64,000 nucleotides of DNA, from contig ML661885.1 of the NCBI GenBank assembly GCA_007570785.1, positions 40,079,454 through 40,143,453 of the forward strand, in the 5' to 3' direction. The notes beneath the pieces are model-generated. The model worked only from the letters and a program-made list of their open reading frames with translations, did no database searches and had not been told where the DNA came from. The position numbers and the translations under genes are program-made. Source of the stretch: Antilocapra americana. Taxonomy: Eukaryota; Chordata; Mammalia; Artiodactyla; Antilocapridae. Below, in pieces: positions 22,801 to 33,624 of the stretch (position 1 is the stretch's first letter; each line of letters begins with the position of its first letter).

Positions 22801-23422
22801 GAAATAGATGTGGAAACAGTATCAGACTTAATTTTGGGGGGCTCCAAATTAACTGCAAATGGTGATTGCAGCCATGAAATCAAAAGACACTTATTCCTTG
22901 GAAGGAAAGTTATGGCCAACCTAGATAGTTTATTAAAAAGCAGAGACATTACTTTGCCAACAAAGGTCCGTCTAGTCAAGACTATGGTTTTTCCAGTAGT
23001 CATGTATGGATGTGAGAGTTGGACAGTGAAAAAGGCTGAGTGCTGAAGAATTGATGCTTTTGAACTGTGGTGTTGGAGAAGACTCTTGAGAGTCCCTTGG
23101 ACTGCAAGGAGATCCAACAAGTCCATCCTAAAGGAAATCAGTCCTGGGTGTTCATTGGAAGGACTGATGTTGAAGCTGAAACTCCAATACTTTGGCCACC
23201 TCATGCAAAGAGTTGACTCACTGGAAAAGACCTTGATGCTAGGAAGGATTGTGGGCAGGAGGAGAAGGGGACGACAGAGGATGGGATGGCTGGATGGCAT
23301 CACTGACTTGATGGACATGGTCTTGGGTGGACTCCAGGAGTTGGTGATGGCAAGGAGGCCTGGCGTGCTGCAGTTCATGGAATTGCAAAGAGGTGGACAC
23401 AATTGAGCCACTGAACTGACTG
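22038..23422 (+). mobile_element. BovB LINE, 1.4 kb, 12-bp TSD, inside L1
   Basis: The element starts inside the RT-coding region (gcactcaacatgccagc) and ends at gagccactgaactgactg. AGTGACCACACT is at 22026-22037 and 23423-23434, a perfect TSD. Joining the flanks restores continuous L1 ORF2 sequence, which proves the order of events. The C-terminal coding remainder is readable at 22810-23046 and 23086-23406. Confidence 0.96.
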
Positions 23423-24617
23423 AGTGACCACACTAATCAAAGTAATCTAAAGATTCAATGTACTCTCTATCAAAATACCAATGCCATTTTTCACAGAACT
23501 AGAACAAGTAATGCTAATAATTGTATGAAAACACATAAGACTCAAAACAGCCAAAACAATCTTAAGAAAGAATAAAACTGGTGGTAACACACACCCTAAC
23601 TTCAAACTACTGCAAAGCTACAGTAATAAAAACAATATGATAGTGGCACAAAAGCAGACACACAGATCAATGAAATAGAATAGAGAGACCAGAAATCAAC
23701 TCACTTTTGTATGGGCAATTAACATGCCACAAAGTAGGAAAGAATATATAAATGGAGAAAGACAGCCTCTTTAATAAATGGTATTGGGAAAACTGGACAG
23801 CTATGTGCAAAGGAATCAAACTAGACTATGCTCTCATACAAAAATAAATTCAAAATGAGTTAAAAACTTAAATGTAAGGCATGAAACCATTAGACTTAGA
23901 AGAAAACATAAGCATTACACTCTTTGACATCAGTCTTAGTAATATTTTTTGTATATGTCCCCTTAGGCAAGGGAAAGAAAAGTAAACAAATAGAACTACA
24001 TCAAACTTAAAACTTTCACATGGTGGAGGAAACTCTCGACAAAACAAAAACACCATCTACTAAATGGGATAAGACATTTGCAAATTATTTATCTGACAGG
24101 ATTAATGTTCAAAATATACAAAGAACTCATATAACTCAACTTCAAAAAAAAAAAAAAAAAGAAACTATACAATGTGATTGAAAACGAGCAGAAGAGCTGA
24201 ATAAACATTTTTCCAAAGAGGACATACAGATGGCCAGCAGACACATTAAAAGATGCTCAACATCACTAATCATTAGAGAAATGCAAATCAAAACCACAAT
24301 GAGATATTTTGAATCTGTCAAAATGGATATTATCAAAAAGACAAAAAACAATATGTGTTGGTGAGGATGTAGAGAAAACAGAACTGTAGATGGGAATATA
24401 AATTGGTACAGCCATTATGGAAAAGAGAATAGAGATCCTCAAAAAAACTTTAAAAGAAAGTATTGCATAATCCAGCAGTCCACTCCTGGATATTTATCTG
24501 AAGAAAATGAAATCTCTATTTAGAAAAAATGCATGCACCCTGAGGTTTATAACAGCATAATAGCCAAGATGTAGACACAATCTAAGTGGCCATCCAGAGA
24601 TGAATGGAAAAGAAGAT

Positions 24618-24668
24618 ATGACATATATATGTATACACACATATGTATGCACATACATACACATAAAA
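24618..24668. repeat. (TA)n/(CATA)n simple repeat in L1 3' region
   Basis: Irregular alternating purine-pyrimidine run. Confidence 0.8.
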
Positions 24669-25500
24669 CGGAATATTACTCAGCCAACAAAAAAAAATAG
24701 AATTACGTCATAGACCTAGAGGGAGTTATTCTAAGTAAAATAAATCAGAGAAAGACAAATCCTGTCAGGTTTCCCTTATATGTGAAATCTCAAACATAAA
24801 TGAACAAACATAACAGTACAGAGTTATAAATGCAGAGAATGAGCAGGTGGTCGCCAGAGAGGAAAGGAGAAGGGGGAGGAGAGAATTGAATGAGGAGAAT
24901 TAAGAACTACAAACTTTCAGTTGCAAAATAAATGAATCATAGGTATGAAATGTACAATGTGGGGAATATAGTCAATAATTATGTGGTATCTTTGGGAACA
25001 TATCATAATTTATCATCAGATTTATCATGATGATTATTTTGAAGTGCATAGAAATATCAAATCATTATGTTGTGTCCCAAGAAGTAACATAGTGTTATAG
25101 GTCAATTATGTTTCAAAAACAAAGGAGCAAATTTATAGAAAAAGAGATCATATTTGTGGTTATTAAGGGCAGGAGGTTTGAGTAAGAGAATTGGATAAAG
25201 GCATTCACAAAATTGCCATTATAAGATAAATAAATACCAATATAACATGATAAATATAATTAATACTGCTATATATTTAATATGAAAATTGTTGCAAGTA
25301 AATCTTAAGAGTCCTCATCAAAAGGAAAACTATATATTTTTTTATTTCTTTAATTTTGTATCTATCTGAGATGATGAATGTTCACTAAACTTACTGTGGT
25401 AATCATTTTATGATGTATGAGCCAAATCATTATGCTATATGCCTTAAAGTTATACAGAACTATTGGTCAATTATATCTCTATAAAACTTAAAGAAAAATG

Positions 25501-26065
25501 TTTAATGTAAGACTTATGATTCAGAATAGAGCTAGTGCTGTGTATCATATGGAATTTCTTATCACTTTCCACCAGAGGTTTGTTCCTGAAAGAAAGTTTT
25601 CTTCTATTTCCTCTTGTTAAAAGGCAAGATCAGCCAGGGGACATCTGTTGAGGTTGAAACGTAGCTCGGAAAATTAACATTCTATTAGACCCCTGGATAA
25701 CAACCAAGGATCCCTCTGGAACCTTTGTCTAAAGACAGTTACCAAATGTCCCGATGAGAAGTAAATATTGATGATCATACCTATAATTAAATACGTTATG
25801 TAAGTACAGACTATAGCAGCAACAGTTACAGCAGGATCCTTTTTAATCTCCCTCTGCCAGCTATTAGTAACTGAGCCTCCCATACGATTTCAGAGCGAAA
25901 CATAAATAAAACAAAATCTCATCACCTGTTACATGTATGTACTTCCTTTATTTTTACTTATAGGTCATAATATCCCTCCTATTACTAGGAATTCAAATAT
26001 GGTTGATTAAATAACTAAAGAATTCCAAATTTGTCTTTATTATTCAATCAAATAATATTTTGCAG
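25501..26065. other. Unique DNA around the candidate small frame
   Basis: No repeat was recognised. The segment contains the CpG cluster described with the small frame. Confidence 0.45.
25674..25883 (-). CDS. Hypothetical small frame with one membrane helix (candidate exon)
   Basis: The 69-codon frame starts with ATG followed by G (a fair Kozak context at +4). The first 16 residues are polar with basic residues. Then comes a 25-residue hydrophobic stretch (about residues 19-43: VTVAAIVCTYITYLIIGMI and onward), then a basic tail (RQRFQRD). The layout is that of a single-pass membrane microprotein. The surrounding 270 bases hold six CpGs, unusual for this AT-rich area, and no repeat is recognised between 25510 and 26060. 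I do not recognise the protein and see no convincing splice sites. It may be a chance frame or the relic of an older gene. Confidence 0.15.
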   Translation of the reverse strand: MGGSVTNSWQREIKKDPAVTVAAIVCTYITYLIIGMIINIYFSSGHLVTVFRQRFQRDPWLLSRGLIEC

Positions 26066-26222
26066 AGAGCTCCCTGGTGGTCCAGTGGTTAAGAATCCAC
26101 CTTGCAATGGAGGGGACACAAGTTTCATCCCTGGTCGAGGAACTAGGATTCCACATGCTGCAGAGCAGCTAAGCTTGTGCGCCACAACTAGAGAATCCTC
26201 ATGCCGTAACTAGGATCTGGAC
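26066..26222 (+). mobile_element. CHR-type SINE, 3'-truncated
   Basis: The head ctccctggtggtccagtgg and box B-like segment are clear. The body breaks off after ctaggatctgg, without an A-tail. Confidence 0.85.
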
Positions 26223-26881
26223 TAATACTATCAACCCTAAACATAGACATCTTGTATATTAACACTTCATTGTGGTGAGAGACAGTGACTAGCTCAGGAG
26301 AGTGATCAGGAGAGGAGAATATCTTACTAACAAACAATTCTTTGGGAGAACTCTCTAAGAATACTAATATTTTTGCAACTTTGACTGTGTTTCCAGAACA
26401 TTAAAGATTCATAAGCATCATAGAATTTGTTAAGGGTCAGGAATCTTGAGAGACCATTTTAGAATTCTGCCTGCCATACAGGTGTCAGTGCCTACGTAGT
26501 CTTTAAACTACTCACTTCCTCTCTCTGAAGCTATGGGCATTGATTCTGAGCCCAGGAAGACAAACAAAACTGATATCACATACACGCTGTGAAAACCATA
26601 TACACAAAGCAGAAAGAAGAAGTGATCTACTATGCACAGGTGGTAGGGCTGCCAAGGGGATATTTAAAGGAAGTTTCAAGAAGTGATATTTCAACTGGAT
26701 GGTTAGAGAAAGAACCGTGCCTTTGCATTTTGCCTTCACTGTCTGGCACAGTCTTAAGGTACATAACAGACCCCTGTTATGAATGACCTTGAATGACCTT
26801 GAATGTGTCTTGAATGACCTTGTAGGTGTCTCCTAGTGGAGGAGGGAAAAGAGAATTCTAGGAGAATGAATCTCATGTACT
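26223..26881. other. Unique or very old DNA; short tandem repeat at 26780-26824
   Basis: GAATGACCTT recurs four times with short spacers. About 26690 has a gatatttcaactgg phrase like the unassigned old repeat seen at 8590. No gene seen. Confidence 0.4.
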
Positions 26882-26892
26882 GAGACCCAAAG

Positions 26893-27056
26893 GGTTGTTT
26901 TTTTTTTTTAATAATCATTTATTTTTATTTTTATTATTTATTTTATGACCTTGTCACATGGCATGTGGGATCTTAGTTCCCCACCAGGGATCGAACCTGC
27001 AGCCCCTGCATTGAAACTGTGGAGTCTTAACCACTGGACTACCAGGGAAGTTCCCA
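26893..27056 (-). mobile_element. CHR-type SINE, short, with 11-bp TSD
   Basis: The T-rich start, reversed box B (gggatcgaacctgc) and end ccagggaagttcc are clear. GAGACCCAAAG is at 26882-26892 and 27057-27067. Confidence 0.93.
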
Positions 27057-27067
27057 GAGACCCAAAG

Positions 27068-28542
27068 ATTTAAAGCCACTTGCTATGTTCAAGGATCGGT
27101 GAGACGTGTCAGATTATCTAAACATACAAGGCAAGATATGGCAAGAGAAGAGGCAGACGATGGGGCCAGAACATGGGAGGCCTGGAATATGGTGCTAAAG
27201 GGATAAGACTTTTATTTTGTAAATGAAGAGGGATACTTGAGGAGCTTTAAGGAAGTGAAAAATAAAAAGACAAATTTGTGTTTGAGAAAATTAGCTCCAG
27301 TTAAAAGCATGTGTGAAGGCTACTCTGAGGTGAGGGTTCGGTTAGATGGGAGTGAGGCTACCCCAGGGCTGTAGAAATTAGTGCCTCGTGGTCTTGGAGT
27401 ACAAGTGAAGGAGGAGGGTCTACACCAAGACAATGGCAGTGGGATGGAGATGGGATTGGGTCCCAAAGGAAGTTGGGAAGTAGAGGGACTGAAGAGCATG
27501 GCTGAGAAGAAGAGCTGGTTGAATTTGAAGGATAACAAAGTCATGATGACCTGAAGATGACTCTGGTTTAGGAGAGGGATAAATGATGAGACCATTCATT
27601 CACCTTGAAGTCTAAGAAGAAGAACAGGTTTAAGGAGGAGGAAGAGGGTGTTTGCAGTGATGGAGAGAAGAAGGGCAGCTGTGAATGATAAGTACGCTTT
27701 GGGGCATATAGAGTTTGAGATGCTTATGGAACATCCTAACAGAATCCAAGAGGAGGCTGTTGAGTTCTGAGCTCTAGAGCTGAACAGGGATGGATACACA
27801 TCAGATTCTCTAGCTCATAGGTGAGCACTCAAGTCAAAGCGTTGGATAAGCACAGAGGGATGGTGTACAGAGTAAGAAAAGAAGGGAGCTGAATATAAAA
27901 CCATGAGTCACCAAAAATTTGCCATGTTGAGGGCAGAAAACATGAGCTGGAATCAAAGGTGGGAGAAGAGAGGCTTTATAGGAACCAGTGAATCTGGGAA
28001 TATGTAGTGACCACAGAAGGTAAACAAAGAAATGAGCTTCATGGTCAGAAGAAACTGTACCTATGAAAATATTTGTTTGTATTGATTTTACTGGCTTGAA
28101 TTGGTTAAAAAAAAAAAAGCCTAGGGAGGGCAAGACCCACCAGAGCATGTGTAATTTAAACACAAAACTCTTAAGTAAATTAGCTCATAGGACAGATTGT
28201 CACAGATTTCTTTACTGGGTTAGGAAATATTTGGTTTCACTGGGTTCTATTCTTCTGAGGGGAAAAAAAAGAACTTAGAGTGAAAATGTATGATTCTCCT
28301 TTGATCTCTATAATTAATAGATTTGACCCAAGTATTCATCAGCCCTTAATGAAAATCAGTGGTGTTCCTGTTACTTTCCATGGTTTGTTTTCTCATAAGT
28401 TGAAGAACAAAAGAGTATCTTTCATAAAATCATCAAGGGTAAACAGGATGTAGCAAGAAGAGAGATCACTGTGGAATAATAAACATTTTTAAAAGGAGGC
28501 TGATCCGTTTTTAATTCAGTTTTCCTTTGCCTGTGTTCGGTT
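27068..28542. other. Mainly unique; 27080-27300 resembles the unassigned old repeat
   Basis: The phrases catgggaggcctggaatatgg and gacttttattttgtaaatgaag fit the repeat seen at 54345 and 56740. The rest (27300-28540) is purine-rich unique DNA without a supported gene. Confidence 0.4.
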
Positions 28543-30034
28543 TATTTCAGTTCAGTCACTCAGTCGTGTCCGACTCTTTGCGACCCCATGGACTGTAGCA
28601 CGCCAGGCCTCCCTGTCCATCGCCAACTCCTGGAGTTTACTCAGACTCTTGTGCATTGAGTCGGTGATGCCATCCAAGCATCTCATCCTCTGTTGTCCCC
28701 TTCTTCTCCCACCTTCAATCTTTCCCAGCATCAGGATCTTTTCAAATGAGTCAGTTCTTCACATCAGGTAGCCAAAGTATTGGAGTTTCAGCCTCAACAT
28801 CAGTCCTTCCAATGAATATTCAGAACTGGTCTCCTTTAGAATGGACTGGTTGGATCTCCTTGCAGTCCAAGGGACTCTCAAGAGTCTACTCCAACATCAC
28901 AGTTTAAAAGCATCAATTCTTCAGTGCTTAGCTTTCTTTATGATCCAACTCTCACATCCATACATGACTACTGGAAAAACCATAGCTTTGACTAGATGGA
29001 CCTTTGTTGGCAAAGTAATGTCTCTCCTTTTTAACATGCTATCTAGGTTGGTCATAGCTTTTCTTCCAAGAAGCAAGCTTTTTTAAATTTCATGGCTGCA
29101 GTCACCATCTGCAATGAATTTGGAGCCCCCCAAAATAAAGTCTGTCACTGTTTCCATTGTTTCCCCATCTATTTCCCATGAAGTCATGAGACCAGATGCC
29201 ATGATCTTCGTTTTTTGAATATTGAGTTTTAAGCCAGCTTTTTCACTTTCCTCTTTCACTTTCATCAAGAGGCTCTTTAGTTCTTCTTCACTTTCTGCCA
29301 TAAGGGTGGTGTCGTCTGCATATCTGAGGTTATTGATATTTCTCCCATCAATCTTTTTTTTTTTAAATTTTCTTTACTTTATTGTGTTGGTTTTGCCATA
29401 CAATGACATGAAACCGCCATGGGTTTACATATGCTCCCCCTCCAGAACCCCCCTCCCTCCTCCCTCCCGATTCCCTCCCCCTGGGACATCTCGGTGCACC
29501 AGCCCCGAGCATCAACCCTGGTCTGGTGATTGATTTCACATATGATAATTAACATGTTTCAATGCCATTCTCCCATATCATCCCACCCTTGCCCTCTTCC
29601 ACAGAGTCCACCAGTCTCTTCTATACATCTGCATTCCTTTTGCTGTCTCGCATGCAGGGTTCTCGTTGCCATCTTTCTAAATTCCATATATATGCGTTAG
29701 TATACTGTATTGTTGTTTTTCCTTCTGGCTTACTTCACTCTGTATAATAGGCTCCAGTTCCGTCCACCTGAGTAGAACTGATTCAAATGAATTTTTTTTT
29801 TAATGCTGAGTAATATCCATTGTGTATATGTACCACAGCTTTCTTATCGTCAGTTGTCTCCCATCAATCTTGATTCCAGCTCGTGCTTCATCCAGCCCAG
29901 CGTTTCTCATGATGTACTCTGTATAAAAGTTAAATGAACAGGGTGACAATATACAACCTTGACATACTCCTTTTCCTATTTGGAACCAGTCTGTTGTTCC
30001 ATGTCCAGTTCTAACTGTTGCTTCCTGACCTGCA
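28543..30034 (-). mobile_element. BovB LINE, minus, split by a younger L1 end
   Basis: It runs from the reversed (ctgaa)n terminus at 28543 to the middle of the RT domain at about 30034. The region of the YADD box lies near 29305-29330 in reverse. BovB is continuous if 29356-29871 is removed. Frames are broken. Confidence 0.93.
29356..29856 (-). mobile_element. Artiodactyl L1 3' end with 15-bp TSD, inside BovB
   Basis: A poly(T) start is followed by the L1 3' UTR with a C-rich tract, ending at gtatatgtaccacagctttctta. TCTCCCATCAATCTT is at 29341-29355 and 29857-29871. It is less diverged than the other L1 ends in the window. Confidence 0.94.
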
Positions 30035-30070
30035 TACTGCCCATGTCAGACTCCACCAAACAACCTGAAT

Positions 30071-30180
30071 GTGAAAGTTGTTGAGTCACGTCTGACACTT
30101 TGCGACCCCATGGACTATACCATCCATGGAATTCTCCAGGCCAGAATACTGGAATGGGTAGGCTTTCCCTTCTCCAAAAT
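30071..30180 (-). mobile_element. Bov-tA body fragment
   Basis: The Bov-A body (gttgagtcacgtctgacac to ggctttcccttctcc) has no tRNA head. AACCTGAAT at 30062-30070 and 30181-30189 is a 9-bp TSD, so the copy was 5'-truncated at insertion. Confidence 0.88.
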
Positions 30181-30189
30181 AACCTGAAT

Positions 30190-30633
30190 AAATACTAGCA
30201 ATTGCTGCGCCCCACCAAAATTTGGACATGTTTCAAACATCTGCAAAGAAGGACAATATACTTTTTCAAAAAAATATAAAGATGAAGTTAACCAAGTGTG
30301 TATAAATTTACCACAACCTCTCCTCATTATCCAGAGGGGATGGCCCATGATGATAACTTAGTTAAGCCCAAGTTAAGCTAAAACGCAGAGATTCAAGTGC
30401 CAAAAAGTCAGTGTTTCTCTACTTTCCTCCTCTGCTCCCTGGAAGCTGATGTCTTGATAAGTAGCTGGCTAGGTATTCACACTCTTGGTGACTTGGAGGA
30501 GGCGGGAGCCTTGGCAAAGCAGCAATAACACACACACAGACACCTCACTTCTGTCCTCTACAATCCCCTCAAACAGTAAGAATGTCAAACCTTCAGTTCT
30601 AGAATGAGACTGAGGGTGTATATGTGATATTAT
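30190..30633. other. Unique DNA, no feature seen
   Basis: A short CA-rich run is at about 30525-30540. Nothing else was recognised. Confidence 0.45.
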
Positions 30634-30848
30634 TCTGTGTGCATGCTCAGTCGTTCAGTCGTGTCCAACTCTTTGCGACCCCATGGACTGTAGCATGCCA
30701 GGCTCCTCTATCCATGGAATTTTCCAGGCAAGAATGCTGGAATGGGTCACCATGTCCTCCTCCAGGCAGTCTTTCCAACCCAAGTACCAAACCCTCATCC
30801 CTTGCATCTCCTGCATTGGCAAGCAGACTCTTTACCACTACCTGGGAG
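30634..30848 (-). mobile_element. Bov-tA SINE
   Basis: The body begins tgctcagtcgttcagtcgtg. The head is reversed and ends ctttaccactacctggga, with a small deletion in the head. Confidence 0.92.
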
Positions 30849-31428
30849 ATTATGCTATTTCTCTGCTATTTATCGGCAGGTGGCTGTGTGGCTGGGCTCA
30901 CACCAGTAGATGAGAGGATTGGTGAGGATCTTGACCAGTGGAGCCAGTAACATGGTCAAGAGAGACCCAACCTAAGGGAAGAGGAAGAGGCCCAAAAGAG
31001 ACAGAGCAGCAGGGGAAGCAGCAATGGAAACGCCAAGAGCTCCTGGAGCCCATGAGCATAGAAAGCCAAGGTCGGATAGTCCATTCATCAGAGCAGAAGG
31101 GGAACCAAAGAAGAAAGCACACAAAACTGGAAAAAACAGAAAGAACAGCATATTTCCTTAGCAAGAATGAGAAAGTCACACACCCTTCCTCTCCCCTCCC
31201 CAAACATGCATGGAGTTTGGTTTCACTCATCTCTTTGAGAAGGTGTTCACATAAGCGCTCTGGCCTACCAATTTACAAGAACATGTATTAATCACTCCCA
31301 TTAAAAAGGAATGTGAATGTCACCCATGACTAGGTTCTCAAGTGGCAGGGGAGTAGGGCAGGTTTGAGTACTTTATTTCCTGCCACATGAAGGTGTGCTG
31401 TCAAGCTGAGGTGATCACATGCAGTGGG
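30849..31428. other. Unique DNA; open frame 30938-31291 not supported as a gene
   Basis: The 117-codon plus frame is Lys/Glu/Gln/Ser-rich and follows a purine-rich stretch. No domain, splice pattern or signal is seen. Confidence 0.4.
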
Positions 31429-31560
31429 CTGAGCAGAAGCAGACCGAGTCCAAATGCTGGCCCCGTCGTGTGACCTTGGATAGGCTCTTCATAGAGCTAA
31501 ACCTCAGTTTTCTCACCTGTATAGTAGGAATTATAGTATTCCAGATCCACAATCCCTCTG
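31429..31560 (+). repeat. MIR SINE
   Basis: The order tgtgaccttggataggctc, cctcagttttctcacctg matches plus MIR. Confidence 0.7.
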
Positions 31561-31926
31561 CAATTCTGGAATCCAAAGGGCTCCAAAAAACAGATTTTTT
31601 TGTAAACTTGTACAAAATTCATTTGATGGCAAAACCTGACCTGAACTAATAATGTGAGACTTAGTTTTCATTTATCCCATTAAACATGATTATCTGGAAG
31701 TTTGCTGCAGAAACATCAATGTGTTTGACAACAGGTGGATATTATGGGGGTGTTATCAATAATCCAGTATATGCACTGATTTGTCTCTCACAAATATAAA
31801 CCATTTTGAATTCTGAGGCATACCAGGGACCTGTGTAGAATCTGAATAAGAGATTGGGGACCTGTTCTTTGGGGTTGTAGGAAGTACTAAGGGAAAATAA
31901 CATGTATCAGGTGATTCTAACAATGC
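31561..31926. other. Unique DNA, no feature seen
   Basis: Nothing recognised. The left TSD of the next SINE lies at 31919-31926. Confidence 0.45.
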
Positions 31927-32146
31927 CTTGTTGCTGCTGCTATTTAGTCACTAAGTTGTGTTTGAATCTTTGCAACCCCAAAGACTGTAGCCCACCAAGC
32001 TACCCTGTCCATGGGATTCTCCAGGCAAGAATACTGGAGTGGTTTACCATTTTCTCCTCCAGGGGATCTTGCTGACCCCAGGCTCAAACCTGCATCTCCT
32101 CATTGGCAGGCAGATTCTTTACCACTGAGCCACCAGGGAAGCCTAC
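31927..32146 (-). mobile_element. Bov-tA SINE with 8-bp TSD
   Basis: It is full length with a (gct)n start. AACAATGC at 31919-31926 and 32147-32154 flanks it, with ttg following on both sides. Confidence 0.92.
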
Positions 32147-32519
32147 AACAATGCTTGGCAGCTTGTAAATTCTCAAGAAATACAAACTAGAGTTTATTAT
32201 TATAAAATATGCAGATTGGAAGTGCTCTGCCCCAGTCCTGTTACTCTGAAGTTCACCCAGGGGAAACATTAAACTCTGAAGTTCTGACTCCCCACCCACC
32301 AACTCTGTCACTGAAGAGTCTGGACTTTTTGAGAAAAGAACCTCCCTGGAATGCCATGTGTACATTCCTGCAGGCAATGTGGAGTTGAGACCCAAGATCT
32401 AAAGCCAAGAAAGAAATTCCAAATGCACAACATTTGAGGATTACAAGGACAGGGAATGAAAGAAGGGCTTAAACTGGACATGCTCCTTCCCAAAGATGAT
32501 GAGGCCTGGTGGAGGGAGG

Positions 32520-32690
32520 CTTGACCTTGGAGCCAGAGAGATCTCACTCCTAGCCCTGCCCTCCCTTGTGATGGGAACTGCCGGATCTGTTTCTTCATGT
32601 GGAAAGTGGGCTAACAGTACTTCTAAAAGCTTCACTATGATGGAAAAGCATTCTTCGTGGGGGCCTGGTACATAGATGAGATTCAGCAAG
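32520..32690 (+). repeat. Degraded MIR SINE
   Basis: Phrases tctgtttcttcatgtgg and ggggcctggtacatagatgag fit plus MIR. Confidence 0.45.
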
Positions 32691-32752
32691 AAGCAGGCAG
32701 AAAGACACAGACACCATTATACTGGGTGCTAAGAAAACCAAAGTTTCTACAG

Positions 32753-32959
32753 AGTATAATTCTGCCTTGCCCGCCCTAAATTCCTCCCCGGAGGAAAAGC
32801 CTTATGTTTCCTGCAAAAGTGAGACTAACACGCCATGCGGAGGGGGCATTTCGTCTATGAAGAACTCTAAGCCTGTAGTGAGAGGGTCTTCTCTCTCGAC
32901 CAGACAGTCACCCGTGCCCCTTCGGGGACTTCTGACTCAGGAGGACAGTCATGCACAAG
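32753..32959 (+). CDS. Candidate host exon, unrecognised product
   Basis: A 207-base segment is open in one frame throughout. An acceptor-like ttctacag lies at 32745-32752 and a donor-like CAAG/GTTAAG at 32956-32965. Its length is a multiple of three, so inclusion would keep frame. Eight CpGs in about 200 bases are far above the local level. The peptide is Ser/Pro/Lys-rich and looks disordered (KNSKPVVRGSSLSTRQSP, then LTQEDSHAQ). The acceptor's pyrimidine tract is poor. I do not recognise the protein, and an unmethylated LTR or regulatory fragment would give the same CpG signal. Confidence 0.2.
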
Positions 32960-33620
32960 GTTAAGTTCAAAACTGTAAAGGTGATCTGTGGACATGTGGA
33001 TGGTCAATAAGACTTATTCACCTCTTGAATCCAATTCTGGCTTGATGACCAAGTCCCAGTGTGACCCCTTATAAAAGGAACAATTGTCAAGGGTACTTGG
33101 AAGAAAAGAGGGTTGTTTTCTGCCATTCAAAGTGGATCGTTTCATGAAGGAGACCTTTCACCCAAATAATCACCTTGTCCTCGCATGTCCAAATCAGGAC
33201 CAACACAGAGAATAAACAGATACCCATTATAGAGGCAGCCTTGAGATTAACCCCAGCCAATGCCTAGTTTTCTACAGAGATTTTGACCTGAGTAATCGTG
33301 TTCTCTCTAGACCTGAGTCACAAGACTTGAGACGTACCAGGTGTTAAGACATTTGCAACCTCCGGGCTTTCCTCAACACTCCTTTCCTTTTTCCTGCCCA
33401 TCATGGCTGGAGGTGAGGATTCCCCTCTTTCCACCCTCCTGAACCTCAGGGCTTCAGTCCCCTCATTCCAGCAGAGTCAGGGCAGCACCAAGAACACACC
33501 TTTGCAGTGCCTGCCCCCAAGCTCGGCATGAAGAGGCTTTCTTTGAATGGTGGCTCCCTGTGAACTCATTCCCATTTCTTCAGAGCGGCAGCTCAACAGC
33601 CAGACCAATCTCAGGGTTAG
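32960..33620. other. Unique DNA, no feature seen
   Basis: No repeat recognised. Possible intron downstream of the candidate exon. Confidence 0.4.
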
Positions 33621-33624
33621 GGTC

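Larger units (their letters stand above)
17587..25500 (+). mobile_element. Long L1 retrotransposon with 5' end, nested host of four insertions
   Basis: The start gtggccaagatggtggagtag is the conserved L1 5' UTR opening. ORF1 remnants follow (about 18455-18590 and 18790-19090). ORF2 pieces occur about 19480-22025 and 23435-24600, and an L1M-like 3' UTR runs to about 25500. Inserted later are a Bov-tA head (18605-18664), a Bov-A unit (about 20855-21037), a CHR SINE (21477-21837) and a BovB (22038-23422). Frames are riddled with stops. AACTTAGAAGGA near 17579 and AACTTAAAGAAA near 25487 may be an eroded TSD, but this is weak. Two similar 3' tails (about 25060-25120 and 25420-25500) suggest that the last 400 bases could be a second L1 end. 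Confidence 0.75.

Noticed and set aside
22758..23411. 217-codon minus-strand frame as a gene
   Set aside because: It is the antisense of BovB C-terminal coding DNA and recurs wherever BovB does. It is kept only as an observation, not as a CDS.
30938..31291. 117-codon plus frame
   Set aside because: Low-complexity charged composition, no domain, no splice signals, lies in purine-rich DNA.
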